Below, one piece after another: positions 38,351-48,929 of a DNA stretch of 64,000 nucleotides. A program made the position numbers and the translations under genes. The notes under the pieces are model-generated. The model was not told where the DNA came from. It saw only the letters and a list, made by a program, of their open reading frames with translations, and made no database searches. The stretch comes from Glossina fuscipes (lineage: Eukaryota; Arthropoda; Insecta; Diptera; Glossinidae): NCBI RefSeq assembly GCF_014805625.2, contig NW_023998414.1, positions 21,236,590 to 21,300,589 of the forward strand, written 5' to 3'. Position 1 is the first letter of the stretch. Every line of letters begins with the position of its first letter.

Positions 38351-38779
38351 TTGAGTCAAATTTATGAAAAGATTTTATTACTTTTCACTTATTTTGGTCA
38401 TAAAGAATTACCTGCCAAAGTTTGGCGCCATATGGAGGCTTACTTCTCAAGGGAATTTTCATATAAGGTGGCATCTTCAAAATGGACTTGTGTGATCCAG
38501 CAAAACCAATGTTCACCATGGAATAATGAAAATGCGATCTTTTTGTCATATGAAAGTTTAAGTTTCCTACGAACAGTTGTTCGCGAATGCAGGCTATCTA
38601 TCCCCTGTGTGAATATCCAGCATCACGTTTCACTTATAGACAATAACCCATCTCCACCTGTCTTCGAATCCCTGAGACATCATATCGTTGATAGTTTCAC
38701 GACCTATTCCACTATTCGAAGCTATCGTTTGCTGATTTTCAGCAAAAGTCATTTCCGGTTTACGGTCCGTACGGGTTAG
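38351..38779 (+). other. 142-codon open frame, unassigned
   Basis: One of the longer uninterrupted frames outside the dynein gene. The peptide has 142 residues with six cysteines and no signal peptide or motif that I recognise. The first codon is not in a strong start context and no splice partners were found. Base composition is somewhat more even than nearby DNA. It could be a chance frame, an old mobile element or an isolated exon. Confidence 0.2.
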
Positions 38780-39427
38780 TTAGTGAAGAACCGCAGGAAA
38801 TTTCGGAACTATCTAATACCTATCGCCTTCTATTTAAAAAGGATATCCTTACGCGGCAAAAAATAAGGCTAAGGATATGCGAATTATATTAATGTGCTTT
38901 CCCGTTCTGTAAATGGAAAAGTTGTAATACAAATATATAAATAGTTATTTACCACCACAAAGTCTTATGTATTTGCAAACCGTTCATGGGAGGGCCTAGA
39001 ACATTGATAATAATTTCCTTTTCTAATAATTGAAATAAAATTAAATAAAGAGAAGTAGAAAAAAATAATTGCAATTATTCTTTCTTTTTTAATTAAGAAT
39101 ACGTCAGCTTATTAAATCTTTATGAACTTATGGAAGAAAATTTCCATATTAAAAACTGATTTCGTTCTAATTCATTTAAATGTATTTCTATTATTTATAT
39201 TTGTTTTCTTTTTGAAGTCAATTGCTTTTCACTTTAAATTCTATTCCATAATGTAATATTACTGCAGTAAAGTGAATTTATTTTTTTGTCAAAGGAATGC
39301 AATCATCAGCATACATGCATATGAGAAACATCTAAAATGACAGACAAATTGTTCCAAATGCACGGTAATTGGATTTAACAAATAAATGCAAAATATGAAG
39401 CAATCTTTACTTTCTTTCCTTCTCTCG

Positions 39428-39430
<3 letters not shown>

Positions 39431-39459
<29 letters not shown>
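39431..39459. repeat. (TA)n microsatellite
   Basis: About 14 TA units. Confidence 0.9.
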
Positions 39460-39462
<3 letters not shown>

Positions 39463-39530
39463 AGTTACGTATGTATGGATGCCTGTAATGCAAAACGCAC
39501 ATAATAACAAGAGATGTAATTATGAACAAT

Positions 39531-40455
39531 ATTCGGTCGCAACCGAATCTTTTATAAACACCACCTAAACTTATCCTAAAAAAGTTTTAAAAACGGGAAA
39601 AAAACCAAAATTTGCATACCCTATAATATTAGGTGGGGACGGCGTTAATTTTCTCTATTCCCAAATTCTCTGTTCCGAAAATTCATATCGTGCCTGTATG
39701 GCGCTTTATGAGTGACTAGCAAAAAAGGCAGAAAGCAAAGGAGTTCGCACCTTTTTTTGTTACATAGATGTGTGGGCGTTGCGAACGTGCCCTTTCACCG
39801 GTTGATATAATATTGAAATTCTTTTAAAAATTTGTAGGCGCTATTTTCATTTATGCAAACAGAAAAACGTTCACCACAGATACTACACATATGGACAGAC
39901 GGACAGGTAAACGTACTGAGCTGCATTTCGAATTTGAAACCGGCCAAGAATTTACATAGTTAGCGGGGGCATTATAGTCGCATTGAAAGTCGCTTCGGGG
40001 CATTATAATGGTACTGAAAAAAAAAAAAAATTCAATTTGAATACACTGTAATATTGGTTAGGCGCGGTTAAATTCGCTTATTCGTATGCGGGCTCTACAG
40101 TGCTGCCCGTAAAGTATACATTCACATTTTTCTAGATTTATCTACTGTTTAGTTTAACAAAAACATTTTTTATTCTTTTTGAAAAACAGAGATGTTCGCA
40201 ATTTGCGTGGTACTGCAGGCGTGTTCTTCGACCTATTTGGTCCATTTACAATACCAATCTGCATCATTTTTGTAGTCAGAAGTATGCTTACAACAGATAT
40301 TGCTCAGATGGACAGGCGGACATGCTTAAATCAATTCAAAATTTGATGCTGATCAGGAATACGTATACTTTGTGGAGTCTCTGACTTCCTTCTGGGCGTT
40401 GTAAACGTTTTGACAAAATGCATATACCCCTCATCCTTCGGTAATGGGTATAAAA
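39531..40455 (+). repeat. Family A dispersed repeat, full-length copy
   Basis: The left end is the palindromic 'attcggtcgcaaccgaat' (39531-39548) followed by 'cttttataaacacc'. The element has two related halves. Each begins with a 'gtaatattggttaggcgcgg'-like block (39625 and 40050), has a 'gttcgc' block with 'ggcgtg', then a GGACAG block (39894 and 40308). The right end has 'gatgctgatcaggaatacg', 'gacttccttctgggcgttg', 'aaacgttttgacaaaatg' and 'cggtaatgggtataaa'. This layout recalls Drosophila DINE/INE-1-type non-autonomous Helitrons, but the resemblance is from memory. No coding frame is present. Confidence 0.65.
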
Positions 40456-42780
40456 AAATGGGTATATATGTATATCACTACGGTATGCAATAGGACATAT
40501 ATACACACATGCATGCATATAGTAAATATAACTTGGTTATGATGGTAATGAACAACACATATTCTAAATATTCACTTTGCAAACGCACTGCTCCACCACT
40601 ATTCGTTTAAATTCGAATCTAATTAAAACCGTCCTTTTTCTTGTTATTTATTAATTTTTCTTTTTTTTTTTGAAAATGTTCATAAGCATAAGTATACGCA
40701 TGCGTATACGTATTTGAATTCTCCCCTTGTGTTCAAAAAATGTAAATAAAACGAGCGTAGTTTTATATGAAGATAAATAATCATTCACAAGTAAATAACC
40801 TATAGAATGCCTGACAGGAGTAGTCATAAGCATAAGTCAACACATCAGCATACCAAGTTAATTATAGATTTTCTCTTTCGGTTATTAAGGGCTTTGAGCA
40901 AAATTTGAAGACATATTGTAAAGTAACATCAGTTACTCATCTCTGCTCTGTTTGAGGCAATGTTATCATCTCTTATCATCAAAAATCTTTTACTTTATTT
41001 TCGATCAAGAACTACTGACATATATAAAGTTTTAAAAATCTTCTTCAGGCTTAGCATTGCATGTGATATTCGATAGAGACGAAAATAGATAGAAAGAAAC
41101 TGCTGCTGTCAACAAGGTGCTGCTTCCTTAACAAGGACAGACCGATTATAAAAACATTACGTTTGAAGTTGAAAGCATGCTATAAAGTGCGACCACTTTT
41201 CATTCTAAATTCAATCGCTATAATTATATTGAATAATATATGAAGATCTGAACCTTATGAGGTCTGATCATGTGCGACGCTGCTCCTAATTATTCTATTC
41301 AGTCAGCTTATTTTTTTTTTGCCTACCAGTATGAAATACGCTGGAAGTCTCTGAAATTTTTTCTTTGTATATTTCATAGTATTATTTGCTATGGAATCGC
41401 TTCTAGTTTTGAAATGCACTCTCATCCAAATTTAGTAGAAATACAGAAAGTAGAAAAAGAATCTACTTATGTATTTTGCCTTCTCTTCTTTTTATGCCAG
41501 CGAGCATTCCGAGAGATTCTTGATCGTATCCTCATTGTTTATATGCTAGGTTTTCTCTCGAGTGTTGCCAAAAAATCACATAGAAATTTGCGAGGCCAAA
41601 GTCATCAAATTGTCTTTCCTATCGGCAAACTCCACTGGCCAGTCAGACTCCAGCAGGACTCACGACTTGATTTGTTGTTGTCATATATGTTTACATATAT
41701 ATGTAGATATATATATATATGGATCGTCGGAACGCTATTAGTACGTCGTGCTATTAGTCGATAGTACGTGAGATCAGCAAATAATAAAACTCTTGCCATT
41801 ATTAATACAAGCACTGACACGATCAATTTATCTGCTATGTACCGAATAAATGATTATTAAGCGGACTCAGACTTGTGCGACGTTTGGGAACTCGTTTAAA
41901 GTTTCTAGTGTCTATAATTACATATATCTTATTCCTACAAACCATATATTAAACTGATTGTGTGTTTGTGTATGCATTGAAGGCGTATGCAATGATGATT
42001 GTAAGAACAATTACAAAAGGTAATGCTTGCATATCTGTTGTATGTTCTTAGCGACGGCTAATAAGGTGATTAGTTTTCTATGTGCTTTATTTAACTCTGA
42101 GCATTAATGCGAATATAAGTAAGTTTTGCTTTTTGTTTCATTTTATCGAACGCGATTAATGCATAATGAATAGATCGGCCATTAAGCTCTTTAAATAAAG
42201 TAATACATGTAAAAATGCAAAAGAAATGCAAGGAAAGTTTCGCATTTTTATTCTTATGAGTCAAACTTAAGAGGATTAGTAAGGCAGCTGACAGCAAAGA
42301 GTTTCTGTACAAGTGTTATATTTATTTACGTATGAATAATTCAATCTTATAAAATTTTCCATCATTTTAAAGGATTATTGAACAATTGCAAGACTTAATG
42401 CTATTCTTAACTACGTATCTACAGTAGCACTTAGTTTCACTTATTTTATTCGTTTAATAATACTATCTTCCCAAATATTTAAGTAACAAAATTGTTCAAA
42501 TAAATTTGTGAACTTTGAATTTTTCAATATATATTCAATGGAAGTATCCGAGCTGTGAGGTGTATGCTCGTAGAATAAGAAAAGTTTAATTTACTGTTAA
42601 AACAATGCGTAGGAAATTTTGTGAATTGTTTTATTATTTGTTTTTTTTTTTTTTTTTTTATCTAGAAATAGATATAAAAATAACAACGCACGGAGACCTT
42701 GATATTCAATTTGAGGTCTTTCTTTCAACTTTCGCTACCGCTGATAACTTGTTAATGCGATATTCAAACATGAAAAAAAT
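40456..42780. other. Non-coding stretch, no gene seen
   Basis: The 164-codon plus frame at 41270-41764 is hydrophobic, has no recognisable family and ends in a TA-rich tract (41690-41720), so I treat it as chance. A T-run lies at 42640-42660. Confidence 0.4.
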
Positions 42781-42789
42781 TATAAATCT

Positions 42790-43090
42790 ATCCACAAACT
42801 AAATCCCTCACCAAAACCGCAATGCCTTCTCAGCTCTCACCAAACCTACAGCATTTTCCCACACATCCTACCACATACTATCGCGATTTGTAGTAGTTTT
42901 AGCGGATTGGCAGCCTTTGGAACCACCTACCAGTAGTGGCCTTTCTCATCGTGCCTTATGTTTCCACTGCGTAATCGAACGTAAATAAACACTACTCCCT
43001 CTTCCCGTTTCTCTCAATGGCGCCTTCGACGCATCTATGCGTTGCGAACGAATTGACAAAGTAACTATATATTCCCTTCGATAGTGAAAC
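42790..43090. other. Pyrimidine-rich, less AT-rich island
   Basis: About 300 bp with a composition unlike its flanks, rich in C and T on the plus strand. It includes the small inverted repeat 'cgcatctatgcg' near 43033. No frame or known repeat can be assigned. Confidence 0.3.
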
Positions 43091-46000
43091 TAAGTAGCAT
43101 CGATCCTGAGAATTTTTAATTTTACTCTCCTAAAAATTCAGTGGATTTTTTTAACTCTTCCTATAAAATATTTTGGCATTAATTGAATGTATATATATTA
43201 TAAATTAAGAAATTTATAATTTTATTTCAAGTAAGAGTGAGAGAGGAATGAAATCACCTGACTTGATCGATTTTCGGCAAGGAATTTTCTTATACAATAA
43301 CCTTTTCAGCTAAGATCGCATTTTCACATTTATTGCTTAGAAGTGGATATATAGTGCATATAGTATGTCTTAAAAATATATTACTTGGGAAGCATGAAAC
43401 TATGAGCCGTGCCATTTCTTCTCCCGTTATTTTGCCTACGAACTGTACGAACTATACGTGCTTTTTTTTTTACACAGTAGATGCGTTCTTTAAAAATTCG
43501 TGCAAAAAAAAATGATGTAAAATACATGCGACCTATGACAAATTTAGGGAACTTTAAAAAAACGTGTACGACGAAAACACTCTATACTACATATCTACAT
43601 ATTTATAAAACAAAAACAATTCAGTTTTATTCTATCATTAGTAAATATGTCAGATATGTCTGGCACAACTGTCGGATTTGATTCAAATGAAGAAATTCGT
43701 CCGTTTTTTTGTTGCTATAAAGTCTTTAAAGTGTTTTAATTTCCTGTAAAGGAGTGTATTTTCAAGTTCTCGCGAACTAAGTCAGCAGTTACTAGTTGAA
43801 ATTCATTTACGATTGCTGCTATGTACATAAGTGACTTTCCGACACTGTCAAAATTAGATTTAAAAAAAAAAATTGTTTCGGGATTCGTGTTAGAGCAAAC
43901 AATTCGTGTAAAAAAAAAATACATATGTATAAGTGTTATGTCAAAATCGAGTAAAAAAGGAGTTAAGTGTTGATGTCCTTATTCTGTTTTAGGCTAAAAA
44001 TGTCACAATGTCCAAGAGGATGAATTTTCATGTGTTGGCTTGGCTATGAAAAGGCATTCGGCGTAAGTACGGCACGACAAATTAATTACCATTCTTAAGC
44101 GATTAGATATGGACGGTGAATAAAAAATCTATATCGGCATCGAATCGCCGTAAAAGTATACGGTTATAATACTAACAGCATAAGGAATGCCGATGACACT
44201 ACTCTTTTCGCATATAGTTTAGGTGGTAAACGCATTAATCTCACAAGCAGAAAAAATTGTGTAACAACACAATTGTTATAAGCCGGAACATGCCAATAGA
44301 ACGTGTAAAAAAATCGTTGTCTGTTCTTTTTTTTTTTTTTTTAGCAAAAAAGCTAAATCTTTTTTTTACAAGAAACGACAATGAATGCAAAACAAATAAA
44401 CGAATTAATTTGATTAATAGTGATTATAAACCGGGAGTTTTTTCTTTTGTTGAGTTAATGCATTTAATTAACGTATGGACATTCATAAATATCATAGAGA
44501 TGTAAGCGTAAAAATATATCCACCTACATATATACAATATAAATTTACATAATTGTTGAGTGTGTGTGAAGGCTTCCCATAGTTTGTTAATTATATATTC
44601 GTACATGCTTTTTTTTTTTACCTTTTTTCTCATGTCAATGAATTAAGCTACGCGCAAAAAAAAAAAATATATTAATTTGCTTCGCATATTAACAATACAT
44701 TATCTGTCTTGAGCTGAGTACTCACAGCATAATTTTTTATTTATTTTTCATTATCGCACATTTCGATTTTGTTCATAGAATAATAAATGAATGGTTGGTT
44801 AAAAACATCATTTTATTCCTCGCAGATACATTCTATTCCCATCTATCCCCATCCATCTTTATCCTAAATAGTTTTATTAAAGCTCAATTTTTATTTTTAT
44901 AGTCATTGAGGGCTGTCGGCAATTTTCCTCCCATAAAATAAAAAGGATTTCTTTTTAATTGCCTCACTTGAATGGATATTACAGCCATGTATCCATATAG
45001 ATGTAAAAAGTGTTACATTCAAATTTACATCATTTTCTCAAAATCAAGAAGAAAAAAATCCTGCTTGTTTCACTAGAGAATGAATGAATGAATCAATGAA
45101 TGATTCGATTGAGAACTATGGGACAATCGTGGCACGATAAAGGAGATGCAATGAAAATGTTTTTTTTTTTTTCCTAGAATTATTACACGTCTAATTTTGT
45201 TTTGAAACAGTTATTAGAAATTATTTCAGGTTTTCTGATACCCGATCTTTAGTGCAGGCCCAGAAGGGGAATTGCAAAGATTACAGCGGAGTGATTTCGC
45301 TTAAACGATCACGATTATCAGGTGATTATTAGTAAACTCAAAAGAATGACTCCCAGAGTCGTAATCACATGGTAGGGTTACCTTTTGACACAACACTTTT
45401 AAAAATAGACCTAATACTCTGGCACGAACTTTTCCAATGTCTGGGGACGAAAAAGAGTTTTTCGTTTGATGCATTCGTTTGTATTCGTTGTTATGAGTGC
45501 AATAGTTAGTTCGATATTTACTGTAGGAGAAAACTTGGACGGCTACCATTTAATTTTAACCAGGGCTTGCGTACAATGCATAACGTATAATGTCGATCTT
45601 AAATTTAAATATGTGGTTTCTATTTTTCACTTCAATATTCGGAATCGTATGATTTGCAATCGTAGACGAGCAAAAAGTAGACGGACATGAACATAAGATA
45701 ATTGTCAAAGTATGGCTTACATAACTTCAGTAATCCAATCTGCATATGTATATTTAAGAGCTGCCTTCTGCAATCACCTGACAATCGGTGAGCTCCGACA
45801 ATTCCTTCTAATAAAAGAAACAAACTATTGTTCATATCTGAAAATTAGTTTTTTTCATATCTCTTTAACTTAAGAATGTAAGGTTTTCACCGCCGCTCGT
45901 TTTTAGTAAATTAATTTGTTGGCCGATAAGATTGATAGATTGCCACGCTGTCATCCATTTACCATTTACTTTCCTTTCAGGACCGTTATTAACTGATTAG

Positions 46001-46160
46001 TCTGTTACAGTTATTAAAAGCGTTACTATGTCGGCGCAAATTGAACACAAAACAGTTACTTTTTCCAAAATATGTCAATTAACAACACCAAGCACTTTCC
46101 TTAGGTTACTTATTTCAGCGAAAGTTGAGCTCGAATAAACGAATTTTGAAAATAATATAG
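43091..46160. other. Non-coding stretch, no gene seen
   Basis: AT-rich sequence with several A- and T-runs (43860-43872, 44328-44342, 44609-44621, 45158-45172) and a GAAT tetranucleotide patch at about 45079-45105. The small frames on both strands have no recognisable domain. Confidence 0.4.
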
Positions 46161-46161
46161 A

Positions 46162-46164
<3 letters not shown>

Positions 46165-46197
<33 letters not shown>
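46165..46197. repeat. (TA)n microsatellite
   Basis: About 16 TA units, giving the Tyr-Ile run in the overlapping minus frame. Confidence 0.9.
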
Positions 46198-46198
<1 letters not shown>

Positions 46199-47329
46199 GC
46201 ACATGTATGTTCATAAGTTACGTTCGTATGCATCTTAACTATCGTTTTATATGATATGAGCTTTAATTGCTGGCTTATTATTAAGCAAACAATTAAGCCC
46301 AAGATAAGTTTAACTTCCAAGAATGTAATGTAATGCAATGCAATGTACGTCGGAAGGTGTAACGTATGCTTCTTATATTTGTTTAGGGATCCACATTAAG
46401 TCTATTAGCATTTGCAACGTTAGTCACATGTTAGTTGCAAGTAACGGCAACAGTATGAAAGCATGAATGCAATCAGCGCCATTTAGTGCTTTAATGTCTC
46501 AATATTTTTTAAATCATCTACTATTCATTTATTCTATTCAATGTGAACTCATTAATGAAAATCAATGAACTTGCACTGCTTTTATGTATTTATTTACTAT
46601 CACTTTCGTATTTCATTTAAAGTTGATTTTAATTAAAATTTGTTTTTGTTTATTTGTTCACATTGTGCATACAGTATGCACTTATACATGTCGGACACGT
46701 GTCCATGTATTCACTCAACGTTAATTGATATCTTTTTCATCAATAAATAAGATCTCAGATCTAACGGGAAATAATGATAAGAGTTAAATTAAAGGCAATT
46801 ATTATTTTTATTTTTTATTTTTTAAATAATAAAGCGGTCTAAGCTTTCTTTAGATGCAAAAAAACAAACTCCTCGTGTAATTGCGCCTATTTTTATTAAG
46901 TCAGAGGCGATTATATTTTGTATATGAACCGAGCCTTTTGATATCAAAACCTTCAAACTCTTAAGATTCTAAGGCGAAATTTGAGATTTGAAATAAAAAA
47001 TCGAAACTGTGTGCATATGCATTTTCCTGATTAAAGCTTGCAATGAGCATGGTTTGCTAATATATAGCGCACAGTTTCATTTATTTTACGGAAAACTTTA
47101 CTACTTACGTACAACAATACGACAAACGCAAGGTTATAGGTCATAAAATTTTCTTCTTCCTTCACTTTTCACTTTTTAGAGGTTTTATCGTTATTACTCA
47201 TAAGATAAACACATCAGACAGAATGTTTAAAATTCTATCCGTCATATCCCAAGCGCAGATATATAATTTCTGCCTAAAAATGCTTTAATTCTAAAGTAAA
47301 TCTGGTGGACACCACGACGTGGTCGATTA
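46198..47329. other. Non-coding stretch, no gene seen
   Basis: AT-rich, with an 'aatgtaatgtaatgcaatgcaatgt' short array at about 46323-46347. No coding feature is seen. Confidence 0.4.
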
Positions 47330-48180
47330 ATTATACCCTACACCACTTGTAGTATAGAGTAACTTAAGTATGTGCGGACGTATGTAACATCCAGGAGGGC
47401 TTAAGGTAGACCCACCTTTTATTATACCAATATTGGTCTTAGCCGGTCTGTGCGTTTGGCCGCCTGATGTCTGTGCTTGTAATTTTGCGTTCAAGCTGCA
47501 GGTCGCAATTTTCGAAATATTTCGATCAAATTTGGTATATATCAAAATTTCTCGACAATACTGGCTAAGTAAGAATAATGCGGCATTTGGTGTAAAAATC
47601 TCGGTTGGGGCAAAGTTTCGAACTCCTTTTGGTATAACAAAAACTGCAATACTCCAGATCATAATAGTAATTTAGGGTAAAAAAATTGACTGTACCACAT
47701 TTGCATCATCGCGGCCTATTTTTTGGATTCTAAATTTTAATATGTTAAAGATGAAACTTAACCCATACCAGTTATTTAAGACGAAAAAATGCACTTTATC
47801 AAATTTGGGCTACACCTGTTTTTAAATCCTACATTATAAAAGAATTTTTACGAAAATTTTTCTTTTTTAGGGCACAAAAGTTGAAATTTCAATATGTTAT
47901 GATGAAAGCTGATCCATGATAGTAGTCTAATATTAAAAATTAGTTATACTAAGCACCATAATTTTTGAGCCTCTTGGGCGCGACCATTCTAACAGAAAGT
48001 AAGCCTTTATTTGCAAAGTGCTCTAATTTTTAATATAACGATCCATAAGAGTCAGATCGTATAAAAACAGGGCATCATTTTTGTGTTCTATGTCAAAAAT
48101 AAGAATTGTGTTAGACAATGTAGCGTAGGGTATTTAATAGTCGGCCTAGCCCGGTTGTAACGTTTTCACTTGCTTTTTCT
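47330..48180 (+). repeat. Family B dispersed repeat, full-length copy
   Basis: It starts 'tataccctacaccac' (47332) and ends 'gtagcgtagggtattta' (48120-48136). Read inward, the two ends agree at about 12 of 15 positions, so the element has short terminal inverted repeats. Inner blocks include 'aacatccaggagggcttaag', 'gtagacccacctttta', 'ctgcaggtcgcaattttcg' and 'ttcgatcaaatttggtatat', all shared with 57375-57740 and, in reverse, 37600-38215. The frames at 47327-47675 lie wholly within it and are not genes. I cannot name the family. Confidence 0.65.
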
Positions 48181-48184
48181 TAAT

Positions 48185-48780
48185 AACACCATGAATATGG
48201 ATGTTGAATGAAAGGGCTTGGAGACTAGAATGCGAGAAGCTAAGTTTATTAGTTCCAAATTAAATACAGCGAACATCGCGTAGTGTATTATTTTTACCAT
48301 CACATTAGCGTCGATATGGATATCCCATAAAATGGCTTGGAGAGTAAAATTGCGAGAAGAAGTCTGTGTTAATTCCAAATTAATTATTAATTTAATAAAA
48401 TTTTAATGGTGGCGGAGATGGGAGACTAGGCCTGCGCCGGTTATAACTTTCTTATTTTCTCTCCTACTTGCGTCGCCATACATTCGTATAATAAAAAATT
48501 GTTTATCCTTTGAACCTATGTTAATTTCTATGCTTCCGTATTTTCCTCTCATTTAGTTGAAGCTTAAGAATTAAAGAAATGTTTTAAAACATTCACAATC
48601 ACTTCGAGCCAGGGAATATATAGATTCCCTTCTGCTGCTCCCAGACCCATATACTCGATTAATTTTTTATCTTGCGCGGCAAAATGGGTGGCAATGAAAT
48701 GAAATCCCATTTAAATACATCGCATAACACATTGTGGAGATATACTTCGTAAGTTCCCAAATTGCCAGTCTTCTTCTTAA
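48185..48780. repeat. Degenerate direct repeats of about 75-100 bp
   Basis: Unit 1 (48190-48265) and unit 2 (48310-48385) share 'atatggat', 'aatg', 'ggcttggaga', 'gcgagaag' and 'agttccaaatta'-like blocks. A more distant third unit (about 48680-48770) shares 'tcttgcgcggcaaaatgg', 'aaatcccat', 'catcgcata' and 'aagttcccaaatt'. They probably belong to an old mobile element between family B and the dynein gene. Confidence 0.4.
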
Positions 48781-48836
48781 TCTACATATTCAGAATTATT
48801 ATTAGACGATGGCAATGTTATGATTAGTACAAAATA

Positions 48837-48854
48837 TTTATTTTCAATTTTATT
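48837..48854 (-). terminator. Polyadenylation signals of the dynein gene
   Basis: On the minus strand two AATAAA hexamers lie at 48849-48854 and 48837-48842, 76 and 88 bases past the end of the stop codon at 48930. This is a usual distance for a short fly 3' UTR. Confidence 0.6.
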
Positions 48855-48929
48855 CACTACTTTTTTACATACATTTTCATAAGTAACTTGATCGATTAAC
48901 TTAAGTATGTATATATTAATCGAGTACAT

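Noticed and set aside
41270..41764. 164-codon plus-strand frame
   Set aside because: Hydrophobic low-complexity peptide ending in a TA-rich tract, with no family match and no splice or promoter context.
45240..45310. Possible LINE fragment ('NCKDYSGVISL')
   Set aside because: Only one short block resembles a reverse transcriptase; neighbouring blocks are absent.
47327..47675. Opposed 111- and 80-codon frames
   Set aside because: Both lie inside a family B repeat, and the frames are not kept in the other copies.
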